This document shows positions 8,181 through 16,453 of a DNA stretch of 64,000 bases, one piece after another; within the stretch, counting starts at the first letter, position 1, and every line of letters begins with the position of its first letter. The notes under the pieces are model-generated. The model had not been told where the DNA came from, ran no database searches, and worked only from the letters and a program-made list of their open reading frames with translations. The stretch is from Yoonia sp. I 8.24. GTDB taxonomy: Bacteria; Pseudomonadota; Alphaproteobacteria; Rhodobacterales; Rhodobacteraceae. A program made the translations under genes and the position numbers. The stretch lies in assembly GCF_022096995.1 (NCBI RefSeq), contig NZ_JACXGQ010000003.1, positions 372,001-436,000 on the forward strand, given 5' to 3'.

Positions 8181-9659
8181 ATGTCTGATGACGCCAGGGC
8201 GTTCGGCCAAGTGGTACGACAGCGCCGCAACACTCTGAATTGGTCAGGAGAGAAATTAGCCGCTGAGGCGTTCGGCAACCCCGAGCGCAAAGGCATGATT
8301 TCACTAATAGAAAACGGCAAGATCCCGAATCTCACACGCGACACTGTCAGAAAAGTCGCGCAAGCCCTCTCCCTCGAAGTTGAGAATATCCCGGCCTCCC
8401 TACGCTGGGTTGAGGCGGTTGAGGTCGGCGAAGACACCAACTCGATGGTCCGCGAAATACACGCAGACACTGAAAAGCTTGTTGAAATCTTCTCTTCGCA
8501 GGCTCAGAAGTTCAAAATTAAGGAAGGGATGCTGATCGCACTTGCTAAGAAATACGCTAAGGGAAGCCCACATGACTTCGATGATGCTTATGAGGGACTG
8601 GGTCGCGCACTAGAGGTTGCCGCAAAAGACCGAGAGAATGGGAAACTCCTTACCAACCTCGATGATGCAGTGAATGCTATCATAACTCGAATCGATGCAT
8701 TGAACGACGCGGGGAACCTCGAAACCGCAGCGGCGTTGCTAGTCGAAGAGGAGGCACGCGCAAAAACCGGTTTAATTAACCTTTATTACAAAGGCATAAA
8801 TCAAGCCATTATTATGAGAAATGTAAGTGTTGCCGCCGACTATCAAATGAAAATACTGTCTTTGAAGGCTCCAGAGCCAGATGATACTTACCATCATTTG
8901 AATTGTACTTACATGGGGTGGTCTATGCGCGCATTGAGAAGTGGCTCGAACTTCGACATCGAAGTCTCGAATGCACTTATGCGGCGTATGATGGACCGTT
9001 TCAGCTATGACCGGCGCATCAAAGGCCGTTGCCTAGATTACTTAGGTGATGGCCTCAGAAGGCTCGCGTACCGAGAAAACAATCTTCAAAGGTTGGAGGA
9101 AGCACTTGTCGTTTTTCGTTTTGCACTAAGTGAAACTGATCGTGATGTTGATGTACTTTTATGGTCAAGTCGTCAAATGAGCCTAAACTTCACCCTCTAC
9201 GAACTCGGAGAGCGAGAGAAAGGTATAGAGGGGTTGGAAGAGGTGGCGGCTGCGTTCTGCGAAGCTCTTGAAAAAAGGACACTGGGCGAGCAAAGAATTA
9301 TGTGGACGCAACAACACAAGCAGCTCGGGTTATCACTCTGGGAACTTGGAGAGAAAAGTGGCGGGTTAAAGAGACTGAAGGAAGTGATCGCTGCTTTCAA
9401 CATATTTCTCGAAGGCGAACTGGTTGACACGAAACCCGTTAATCGCGCCATCATGCAGTGCCAACAAGCTGTTGCAATGTTCGAGTTAGCTGAGCGTACC
9501 GATGATTCCGCTGCTGCCATCCGTGCTTTGGGACAATTAAGAAGTGGAGCTGATACTATTCGTGAGCACGGTAAGGAGGCGATTGCAAACAGGCTTGAAG
9601 GCATGATTCCGGATGCGCATACGTTACTTTCTCATTTGCAGAAAGACAGGCAATACTAG
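8181..9659 (+). CDS. XRE-family HTH regulator fused to TPR-like repeats
   Basis: 492 residues from the ATG at 8181, chosen over an in-frame TTG at 8169 because GGAG lies six bases upstream. The N-terminal HTH_XRE domain (about residues 7-65) shows FGQVVRQRRNTLNWSGEKLA and an ISLIENGK recognition-helix region. Residues from about 130 on are helical, with degenerate TPR-like units. The clearest are LGEREKGIEGLEEVAAAFCEAL and LGEKSGGLKRLKEVIAAFNIFL, the roughly 50-residue repeat type common in proteobacterial TPR proteins. It is probably a DNA-binding sensor whose repeats bind a peptide or protein. The neighbouring region is accessory and phage-marked. Target and signal are unknown. Confidence 0.75.
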   Translation: MSDDARAFGQVVRQRRNTLNWSGEKLAAEAFGNPERKGMISLIENGKIPNLTRDTVRKVAQALSLEVENIPASLRWVEAVEVGEDTNSMVREIHADTEKLVEIFSSQAQKFKIKEGMLIALAKKYAKGSPHDFDDAYEGLGRALEVAAKDRENGKLLTNLDDAVNAIITRIDALNDAGNLETAAALLVEEEARAKTGLINLYYKGINQAIIMRNVSVAADYQMKILSLKAPEPDDTYHHLNCTYMGWSMRALRSGSNFDIEVSNALMRRMMDRFSYDRRIKGRCLDYLGDGLRRLAYRENNLQRLEEALVVFRFALSETDRDVDVLLWSSRQMSLNFTLYELGEREKGIEGLEEVAAAFCEALEKRTLGEQRIMWTQQHKQLGLSLWELGEKSGGLKRLKEVIAAFNIFLEGELVDTKPVNRAIMQCQQAVAMFELAERTDDSAAAIRALGQLRSGADTIREHGKEAIANRLEGMIPDAHTLLSHLQKDRQY

Positions 9660-9915
9660 TGCAACTAGTCGAACCTAGCTTTTCTGAAGCAACCATTCCG
9701 GCAGGAGGTGGAATTAGGAAGCTGGGAACACCCCAGCCTTCTATCGGAGCTTCGCCGCCATTGGCGCTGGCCACAGCCGTCATCGCCTGATGAATGGCTA
9801 CTCTCAAGAATAATCGTCCAAATGCTTGGGGCTCATGACGGAGCTGTCATTGCGTAAAACACGAACTCGGATTTGGTATACACTGCCTTCACAGTTCCCT
9901 GCGATGGGAGCGGCG

Positions 9916-9943
9916 GCTTTGTCCGCAAAGCAGCCATCTGGGC
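9916..9943 (-). repeat. Degenerate dispersed intergenic repeat, copy A1
   Basis: On the minus strand this reads GCCCAGATGGCTGCTTTGCG followed by GACAAAGC. It matches 12299-12326 on the plus strand at all but three of 28 positions. It forms part of a family of non-coding repeats seen only in gaps of this window. Confidence 0.6.
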
Positions 9944-9971
9944 GCCAGAACTGCGCTGCGACGCGGAGAAT

Positions 9972-10003
9972 GGCAGCAATGAGCCCAAAGTGTCGGATGC
10001 TGC
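9972..10003 (+). repeat. Degenerate dispersed intergenic repeat, copy A2
   Basis: GGCAGCAATGAGCCCAAAG then TGTCGGATGCTGC. It shares GGCAG-N3-TGAGCCCAAAG with 52844-52862 far away in the window. It lies in the same gap as copy A1, and ATGGATGTCCGCT follows at 10010-10022. Confidence 0.5.
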
Positions 10004-10193
10004 AAGGTCAATGGATGTCCGCTGTTGCGAGACAGCCAGAAATCTTCAACAACTGATTGAGTTTTGAACGGGTTTTTTTGGCAGCCGAAAATCGACCGTT
10101 CCTCAGCCATTCCAAAAACGAGGGTTTATGAAAAATAGTATGCAGTGTAAATACTTTATTAGCGTGCTGACTTATTGAGATTGGGAGCGATAG

Positions 10194-10517
10194 TTGAAGA
10201 TTTTTCCTAACTATAGAAAAAAGGAGAGAAGAGAAGAGACCAAAATTTCATTTGAAGGACTTCTTTTTTCTATCTTACTCTTTTCCATTAGTTGTGGAAT
10301 TTTTGTGTGGGGCGGAAGCGATTTTCCACCTGTGAGCGATGGAGCTTGGAATAAAGTTCGGTGGGCTTCATTACTTGTTTCCATTTTGGCATTTTTTCTT
10401 TTCCTACAATCACTTTTGGAGTTCGCCATCGCGGCAACCGTTGGTCCCGAAAGATTTTTCGCCGCCTATTTTCTTATCTTTGCTGCTTTTGGAGCGGTTG
10501 CTTGGTTTTTTAGGTAA
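10194..10517 (+). CDS. Hypothetical small membrane protein, low GC
   Basis: 107 residues from a TTG at 10194, preceded at six bases by GGGAG. A basic N-terminus (KIFPNYRKKERREE) is followed by three hydrophobic segments at about residues 22-41, 56-74 and 83-105, so a three-helix inner-membrane protein is likely. Base composition is clearly more AT-rich than the neighbours, which with the adjacent phage remnants suggests horizontal origin. No family recognised. The start is uncertain because there is no ATG. Confidence 0.5.
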   Translation: MKIFPNYRKKERREETKISFEGLLFSILLFSISCGIFVWGGSDFPPVSDGAWNKVRWASLLVSILAFFLFLQSLLEFAIAATVGPERFFAAYFLIFAAFGAVAWFFR

Positions 10518-10557
10518 AGGACTCCAAAAGCCACCGTTTTTGAATGGTTCGCTGAGC

Positions 10558-10582
10558 CGGACATTGGCGCACTTGCAGCAAA
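10558..10582 (-). repeat. Degenerate dispersed intergenic repeat, copy B
   Basis: The minus strand reads TTTGCTGCAAGTGCGCCAAT then GTCCG. It matches 12332-12356 (TTCGCTGCAATTGCGCCAAT GTCTG) with three differences. It lies 5' of the phage remnant, while the matching copy lies 3' of it in inverted orientation. Confidence 0.6.
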
Positions 10583-10641
10583 GGTCTGAACAGTCCCGCA
10601 TAGCCGCCATTAAAGCTGCTCAACAAATACCCGACTACTAA

Positions 10642-10752
10642 AGCCCTTGCCTAACCGGCCCGCCTGACCGCCACCACCTAAAGTTTGACAATCCCGCACA
10701 CCGCGACGGTTTTCCGCCCGCGCCCATTGTCGTGCGCATACCACTATCTTGA
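10642..10752 (+). pseudogene. C-terminal remnant of an upstream phage gene
   Basis: A short open stretch, not starting with a start codon, reads through FDNPAHRDGFPPAPIVVRIP and stops at TGA 10750-10752. That is 15 bases before the tape-measure start and just upstream of its GGAG site. The spacing looks like an original phage gene junction. The 5' part of this gene is missing; the frame is closed by a TAA at 10639-10641, next to repeat copy B. The parent gene cannot be named. Confidence 0.4.
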
Positions 10753-10767
10753 ATTGGAGTTTTCTCA

Positions 10768-12447
10768 ATGTCGGCATCGGTCATCGGCGCGCTGCGCGTT
10801 AATTTGGGATTGGATAGTGCCCAATTCGAGCGCGGCGCAAAACGCATGGATGCACCTTTGCGACAAATGCGAAAGCAGTTCATGGCCGTTTCAGCGGCGG
10901 CAGTGACCACAGCCACAGCTTTGGCTGGGGTGACAATGGGAGTGGCCGCGAACGCCCGAGAGGTCGACAACTTCGCGCGTGTTGCGAACACTACGCCAGA
11001 GGTGTTTCAGCGATGGGCTGCCGGCGCGCGCACGGTTGGCATAGAGCAGGACAAGTTGTCCGACATCCTGAAAGATATGAATGATCGCATCGGTGATTTT
11101 GCATCAACGGGCGCTGGTCCAATGGCCGATTTTTTTGAGAATGTCGCACCAAAAGTCGGCGTCACAGCGGCGTCATTTCGAAATCTTTCTGGCGCTCAAG
11201 GTTTGCAGCTTTTTGTCAGCAGTCTTGAAAAGGCGAACCTGACCCAAGCAGAAATGACATTCTACATGGAGGCGATGGCCAGCGATAGCACGCTGCTTTT
11301 GCCGCTGCTGCGTGACAACGCAAGCGAGATGGATCGATTTGGCGATAGCGCTTCATCATTGGGCGCAATTTTAGATCAGGACGCGATTGCCTCCTTGCGT
11401 AAAACCAGCCTCGCGATTGCCCAAGTGGGCACCGCGTTCACCGGAATGGCAAACCGCATTGCGGTGCAGGTGGCCCCATCGCTTGCAGCGCTCGCCAATG
11501 CCTTCGTGGCATCCATGCAAGAGGGCGGGCTGTTGCGCGGGGTGACCGATGCGATCATCAATAACCTCGACCGCTTGGCTGTCTACGCAGGCGTCGCAGT
11601 GACCGCTTTTGGCACGCGGTACGTTGGCGCACTTGTTGCGGCGAAGATCGCAACGCTTTCACTGTCTGGCGCACTTGTGGCGCTGCGCACGGCGCTGATC
11701 CGCACCGGCATTGGCGCATTGATTGTTTTTGCAGGCGAACTGGTGCTGCGGTTTGGCCGCTTGGTGGCGCGCGTTGGTGGCTTTGGCAATGCGCTTGGGT
11801 TACTGAAGAATGTGGCCGTTGAGGTGTTTGGCCGCATCGGAAAGTCTTTTGCGATGGTCCCAGCAGCGGTCAAGGCGGGTGCTGCGCAAATGGCCTATTA
11901 CTTCTCGCAGCAACTCTACCAAATGGCATATGATTTTGCGTTGTTTACACAAGACATAGCAGAGGGTCTCAACAACATTTTTGGGAGCAATCTGTCTGGG
12001 TTAAGTACGCGTGCGCTTTACGCCAGTGATCTAGGACAGGCAATGCGCGGTCTCGGGGAGACGGCGGCATTTGCTGCTGCAGAAGTGTCGGCACTGGGCC
12101 GCGAAATCACTGCTCCGCTCGAAAGTATGAATGCATTGCGGGCGGCCACTGTGGCGGCTGGCGAAACAATCGCCGACACTGATGACGGCGCAGGCGATCT
12201 TACGGATAGCCTTGTGCATCTGCCCTCCGAAGGCAGGGGTCACAAGATGGGCGGGTGTCAGTGTTCGTATGGGCGGAACCGGACTTTCGCTGCACTTTGC
12301 CGAGATGTCTGCTGTGCGGACAAAGCACCATTTCGCTGCAATTGCGCCAATGTCTGCATCATAGCTTTTATGAAGGCAAAAGCGTTCGAAGCGTCGCAGA
12401 AGGCGAACGGTCACCGACCGTCAACTCACTCACGGATTCCGCAATAG
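10768..12447 (+). pseudogene. Truncated prophage tail length tape measure protein
   Basis: The first roughly 480 residues look like a tail tape measure protein. The N-terminus LRVNLGLDSAQFERGAKRMD with a following coiled coil, and the region VDNFARVANTTPEVFQRWAAGARTVGIEQDKLSDILKDMND seen in many siphophage and prophage tape measures, are followed by hydrophobic segments near residues 275-330. From about position 12215 (residue 483) the sequence changes to Cys-rich, repeat-derived residues and runs antisense across the end of the next gene by 80 bp. The true C-terminus and all other tail genes are absent, so it is a remnant. ATG 10768 has GGAG eight bases upstream. Confidence 0.75.
12299..12357 (+). 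repeat. Degenerate dispersed intergenic repeat, copy C (two units)
   Basis: Unit one (12299-12326) matches copy A1 in inverted orientation. Unit two (12331-12357) matches copy B inverted and copy D (16513-16541) in direct orientation. It lies between the true end of phage-like sequence (about 12215) and the stop of the E1 gene at 12368. Confidence 0.6.
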
Positions 12448-14764
12448 AATGTCGGTCAATTCGGAAGTGACGATACAGATCGTCGATGCTTCCCGTTTGG
12501 CCAAAATGCTCTACGCCGTGGGGGATGGTTTTGTGACCTGCAACTGCGCCAAGCCATGACAGTGTCGCGGGGTGGCCGTCGATGACAGTGACAACCGTGC
12601 AGGAACTTGGAAGCTTTCCCATCAATGCCTCAACGTGGCTCGTGGCTTTCTCATTGCCTCTGGTGCGGTCGCGTTGCGCGGCGGTCCAGCCTGCGTTCAG
12701 CCGATCGGCGGAGGTTACGGCCAACACGCCAACATCGCGTCGGTATTCACCAATCATCCCGGCGGCGGCGATTGCCTCGGGTGCGACGGCACCTTGGTAT
12801 GCGATGACGATTGAACAGTTGGGGCCGGGTTTGCGCAGCCAGTAAGCGCCGTCGATTGCGCCTTGCCTGAAGTCATCGTCAACACGTTTTCCGGGTTGTT
12901 CGATTGGGTTGGTCGTCAGGCGCAAATAGACCGAACCACCAGTTTCATCACGAAGCCAAGTGCGCTCGTCCGGGTCGCCATCGCCGCTGCGCTGCATGTA
13001 ATCAAACGCCCATTCCATGATGACGGCCAGTTCATCGACGAAAGCCGGTTCAAACGCGGCCAATCCGTCTTGCGACATACCGATCAAAGGGGACGCGATG
13101 GATTGATGCGCCCCGCCTTCGGGGGCGAGTGTCACGCCAGAGGGTGTGCCAACCAACATAAACCGCGCATCTTGGTAGCAGGCGTAGTTCAGCGCATCGA
13201 GGCCACGAGACACGAAAGGGTCGTAGACCGTCCCGATGGGGATCAGGCGCTTGCCGAAAAGCGAATGGGACAGACCAGCCGCGCCGAGCAGCAGCATCAG
13301 GTTCATTTCCGCGATGCCAAGTTCAATGTGCTGGCCTTCGGGGGCGAATTCCCACTTCGCAGTAGATGGGATTTTATGATCTTTGAAAGTGTCGGCCTGC
13401 GCAGTGCGGGCAAACAGCTTGCGACGATTGACCCATGGGCCGAGGTTGGTAGTGCCCGTCACATCCGGTGAGGTCGTGACAATCCGGTCGGCCAAGGCAC
13501 TGTCGCCTTTCGACAGGTCATCAAGGATTTTACCAAAGCCCATCTGAGTGGAGATTTCGCGGTCGCTCGCAATCGCGATGTCCGGCACCGGTAGGGTTTG
13601 ATCAGTGAACCGACGTGCCCCTTTGGCAAAGAACGGCACTTGATCCAAGTAAGTTTGGAAACTGACAGCGTCATTCACTGTCGCCAAAGCATCCCATTCC
13701 GCACCTTCCGGAACACCCATATCGGATTGCCATGCTGCCATTTGGTTCTTCGTCATCAGCCCGCCATGGTTGTCCTTGTGACCCGCAATCGGCGTGCCCC
13801 AACCTTTGATCGTATAGGCCAGAAAACAGACAGGTCGGTCATGATCGATGGCGGCGAATGTCTCTGCCATCGTTTCTACACAGTTGCCACCGAGGTTTTC
13901 CATCAAAGCGGCAAGTTCTGCATCACTCCGCGCATCCAGAAGGGCCGTCACATCGCCTTGGTCGCCCAGATCATCCATCAAATGTTTGCGCCAAACGGCA
14001 CCGCCCATATAGGTCAGTGCGGAATAGAGCTGGTTGGGGCAATTATCGATCCACGTTTGTAGTTTGTCACCGCCGGGTTCCGCGAAAGCCGCCCGTTGCA
14101 GCACGCCGTATTTGACGCGCACGACGTCCCAACCAAAGGCATCAAAGACCTTCTCAGCCCGTTCGAACAGCCCTTCACGAACAATCCCATCCAGCGATTG
14201 ACGGTTATAATCGATCACCCACCATGTATTTCGCAGATCGTTCTTCCAGCCTTCTTGCAAGCATTCGTAGATGTTGCCTTCGTCCAGTTCAGCGTCGCCC
14301 ATCAGCGCAATCATCCGGCCAAGTGGCACTTCTTTGCCCCAAGTCTTCGCCTGCACATAGTCTTGGATCATCGACGCAAAAGACGTGATTGCAACGCCAA
14401 GCCCGACAGAACCGGTGGAAAAGTCCACATCATCAATGTCTTTAGTCCGTGAAGGATAGCTTTGCACACCGCCAAAGCCGCGAAAGTTCTCCATCTTCTC
14501 ACGCGTCATATTGCCCATGAGGTATTGCATCGCATGAAAGATCGGCGAGGCATGGGGTTTGACCGCGATACGGTCCTCGGGTTTCAGCACCGAGAAATAA
14601 AGCGCCGTCATCAACGACACCATCGAGGCAGAAGACGCCTGATGCCCACCCACCTTGATCCCATCCGCCTTGGGGCGAATGTGGTTGGCGTTGTGGATCA
14701 TCCAATGCGACAGCCACAAAAGGCGTTGTTCGACGGTTTTCAGATGGGTGTTTTGATCAGGCAT
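12368..14764 (-). CDS. Thiamine-diphosphate 2-oxoacid dehydrogenase E1, AceE/MdeB-like (probable 2-oxobutyrate dehydrogenase E1)
   Basis: 798 residues from ATG 14764; an in-frame GTG three codons earlier is possible and neither has a clear ribosome binding site. It is a single-chain transketolase-fold E1: the N-terminal pyrophosphate half holds GHQASSASM, FSTGSVGLG and the ThDP motif GDAELDEGN...YNRQSLDG (about residues 151-193); the pyrimidine half holds QHIELGIAEMN with the cofactor Glu. Length and order fit homodimeric AceE-type E1 or MdeB. MdeB of pseudomonads acts on 2-oxobutyrate, the product of the ACC deaminase encoded 58 bp upstream on the same strand, so that substrate is inferred. 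E2 and E3 are not in the window. The stop lies 11 bp from a repeat, so the last residues may be altered. Confidence 0.75.
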   Translation of the reverse strand: MPDQNTHLKTVEQRLLWLSHWMIHNANHIRPKADGIKVGGHQASSASMVSLMTALYFSVLKPEDRIAVKPHASPIFHAMQYLMGNMTREKMENFRGFGGVQSYPSRTKDIDDVDFSTGSVGLGVAITSFASMIQDYVQAKTWGKEVPLGRMIALMGDAELDEGNIYECLQEGWKNDLRNTWWVIDYNRQSLDGIVREGLFERAEKVFDAFGWDVVRVKYGVLQRAAFAEPGGDKLQTWIDNCPNQLYSALTYMGGAVWRKHLMDDLGDQGDVTALLDARSDAELAALMENLGGNCVETMAETFAAIDHDRPVCFLAYTIKGWGTPIAGHKDNHGGLMTKNQMAAWQSDMGVPEGAEWDALATVNDAVSFQTYLDQVPFFAKGARRFTDQTLPVPDIAIASDREISTQMGFGKILDDLSKGDSALADRIVTTSPDVTGTTNLGPWVNRRKLFARTAQADTFKDHKIPSTAKWEFAPEGQHIELGIAEMNLMLLLGAAGLSHSLFGKRLIPIGTVYDPFVSRGLDALNYACYQDARFMLVGTPSGVTLAPEGGAHQSIASPLIGMSQDGLAAFEPAFVDELAVIMEWAFDYMQRSGDGDPDERTWLRDETGGSVYLRLTTNPIEQPGKRVDDDFRQGAIDGAYWLRKPGPNCSIVIAYQGAVAPEAIAAAGMIGEYRRDVGVLAVTSADRLNAGWTAAQRDRTRGNEKATSHVEALMGKLPSSCTVVTVIDGHPATLSWLGAVAGHKTIPHGVEHFGQTGSIDDLYRHFRIDRHSIAESVSELTVGDRSPSATLRTLLPS

Positions 14765-14822
14765 GTACGGCACTCACAGGATGGGGTTTGGGATGCGCCA
14801 ACAACGCATCCCGAAGTCAGGT

Positions 14823-15836
14823 TCAGCCGTTGCGATATGTGTAGCTGTAACCGTTCAAAGCGGGCTGACCGCCCAAGTGCGCATAGAGGACCTTGGAGCC
14901 ATCGGGGAAGAACCCCTTCTTCACCAAATCGATCATGCCTTGCATGGATTTGCCCTCATAAACAGGATCAGTGATCATCGCCTCGGTCTGTGCAGCAAGG
15001 CGGATCGCATCGTTGGTCTCCGCACTCGGGACGCCGTAAGCCGGATAGGCGTAGTCAGGGTTGATGTGGATGTCGTCATCCTCAATTGAATAACCGCACT
15101 CGATCAAATCACAGGTCTTGTTCGCGATGTCTTTGACCTGCGCACGAGTCTGATCAACCGTGCCGGATGCATCAATTCCGATCACGCGATCCGCGCGACC
15201 GTCTTTCTTAAAGCCAACGATCATGCCACCTTGAGTCGAACCGGTGACAACACAGACAACGATGTAATCAAACTTAAAGCCAAGCTCGGCTTCTTGCTCA
15301 CGCACTTCTTCTGCAAAACCGACATAGCCCAAGCATCCATGCGGATGAACGGAGGCACCAGCGGGAATGCCATAAGGCTTACCGCCCTCTTTTTTTACAT
15401 CCTCAATAGCTTCCTCATAACTTGTGCGAATGCCGATATCGAAACCGTCATCAACAAGACGGCTATCAGCCCCCATCAGGCGGGTCATCATGATGTTGCC
15501 AACACGGTCATAAACGGCGTCTTCATGTGGCACCCAAGCCTCTTGTACCAAACGGCATTTCATCCCGATTTTCGCAGCCGTCGCCGCCACCATGCGCGTG
15601 TGGTTGGATTGGACGCCACCGATTGACACCAGCGTATCCGCCCCGGACTTGATCGCATCAGGCACGATGTATTCCAGCTTGCGCAGCTTGTTGCCACCTT
15701 GGGCGAGGCCAGAGTTACAGTCTTCGCGTTTGGCGTAGATTTCGACCTTACCGCCGAGGGTTTCGGTCAGACGTGGTAGATGCTCAATCGGCGTCTTGCC
15801 GAATGTGAGAGGATAGCGTTCGAATTTGTCCAGCAT
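14823..15836 (-). CDS. acdS: 1-aminocyclopropane-1-carboxylate deaminase
   Basis: PLP enzyme that opens ACC to 2-oxobutyrate and ammonia. ATG 15836 ([13 protein letters not shown]) with AGGAG upstream gives 337 residues, the family length; the frame's earlier start adds 21 unlikely residues. The PLP lysine is in [11 protein letters not shown] (about Lys51), the phosphate/substrate serine in [10 protein letters not shown] (about Ser78). The deaminase-specific Tyr-Glu pair is in DPVYEGKSM and Leu in [10 protein letters not shown]-cysteine desulfhydrases, the main look-alikes, usually differ at these last two sites. It heads a two-gene unit with the E1 gene and is divergent from an Lrp regulator, as acdR is in other proteobacteria. 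Confidence 0.92.
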   Translation of the reverse strand: MLDKFERYPLTFGKTPIEHLPRLTETLGGKVEIYAKREDCNSGLAQGGNKLRKLEYIVPDAIKSGADTLVSIGGVQSNHTRMVAATAAKIGMKCRLVQEAWVPHEDAVYDRVGNIMMTRLMGADSRLVDDGFDIGIRTSYEEAIEDVKKEGGKPYGIPAGASVHPHGCLGYVGFAEEVREQEAELGFKFDYIVVCVVTGSTQGGMIVGFKKDGRADRVIGIDASGTVDQTRAQVKDIANKTCDLIECGYSIEDDDIHINPDYAYPAYGVPSAETNDAIRLAAQTEAMITDPVYEGKSMQGMIDLVKKGFFPDGSKVLYAHLGGQPALNGYSYTYRNG

Positions 15837-15993
15837 GGGAAGCTCCTGCGATTTGGATTTCTTGCAGGATAGCAAGATGAACCTGATGGGTGCTTTCAAA
15901 CTTGCAGCCTAAATTTCATCTCAATAGGTTATTGGCGTTACTAAAAATGCTATACTGATCACCAACCACATCAAAAACGGAAGATTCTTTCAG
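15837..15993. promoter_or_regulatory. Divergent acdS / lrp-type regulator control region
   Basis: 157 bp shared by two divergent genes. TATACT at 15951-15956 is a plausible -10 for the rightward regulator; the correctly spaced -35 is weak. An Lrp-type protein would be expected to bind here. No clear palindrome was found. Confidence 0.35.
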
Positions 15994-16452
15994 ATGACTT
16001 TAGATCGAATCGACAAACGCATGCTGCGATTGTTGCAAGAGGACGGACGGCTCACAAATGCGGAACTCGCGACGAAGGTAAACGTCAGCCCTGCGACCTG
16101 CCATAGACGGACCCAACGGCTGTTCAACGAAGGCCACATTCAATCAGTCCGCGCTGTCGTGAACCCAGAAGCTGTGGGGTTGGGCGCGATTGCTATGGTT
16201 GGCGTGGTCTTGGACCGCTCAACCCCTGAAAGCTTTGCAAATTTCGAGACCGCGATCCTCGACCTTCCCATGATCCTCGATTGCCACCTTGTGGCTGGCG
16301 ATTTTGACTACCTACTCAAGATACGGATGGCAGACATGGCCGACTTCAACCGCCTGCATGGAGAGGTTCTGATAGCGTTGCCAGAAGTCCGGCAAGCACG
16401 AACGTTCTTTGTGATGAAAGAGGTCAAAGACGGTGCGCCGTTAAGTTTTTGA
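15994..16452 (+). CDS. Lrp/AsnC family regulator, probable AcdR-type controller of acdS
   Basis: 152 residues. The N-terminal winged HTH (about 1-60) shows LDRIDKRMLRLLQEDGRLTNAELA and SPATCHRRTQRL, a standard Lrp recognition helix. The C-terminal RAM/AsnC ligand-binding domain follows (MVGVVLDRSTPESFANFE, VAGDFDYLLKIRMADMADFN), ending KEVKDGAPLSF. It is divergent from acdS, the arrangement known for AcdR, which activates acdS in response to ACC. Its pairing with an MdeB-like E1 also recalls the mdeR-mdeAB arrangement of pseudomonads. Function in this strain is inferred from position. Confidence 0.85.
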   Translation: MTLDRIDKRMLRLLQEDGRLTNAELATKVNVSPATCHRRTQRLFNEGHIQSVRAVVNPEAVGLGAIAMVGVVLDRSTPESFANFETAILDLPMILDCHLVAGDFDYLLKIRMADMADFNRLHGEVLIALPEVRQARTFFVMKEVKDGAPLSF

Positions 16453-16453
16453 A

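Larger units (their letters stand above)
9660..10193. other. Non-coding stretch with degenerate repeat copies
   Basis: 534 bp with no supported gene. It contains two copies of the dispersed repeat described at 9916-9943 and 9972-10003. From about 10110 base composition drops sharply toward AT up to the membrane-protein gene at 10194. The overlapping short frames in this stretch follow the repeats and are not called. Confidence 0.6.

Noticed and set aside
9556..9807. 83-codon minus-strand ORF after the HTH/TPR gene
   Set aside because: Overlaps the coding end of the regulator, has no start signal and no family features.
10128..10178. 16-codon ORF with GAGGG upstream, just before the membrane protein gene
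   Set aside because: Too short to judge; could be a leader peptide but nothing else supports it.
12863..13471. 202-codon plus-strand ORF
   Set aside because: Lies wholly antisense to the E1 gene, which has clear cofactor motifs; it is a shadow frame.
14764..14773. Frame shift or double start in the E1 gene
   Set aside because: GTG and ATG are in the same frame three codons apart; this is start ambiguity, not damage.
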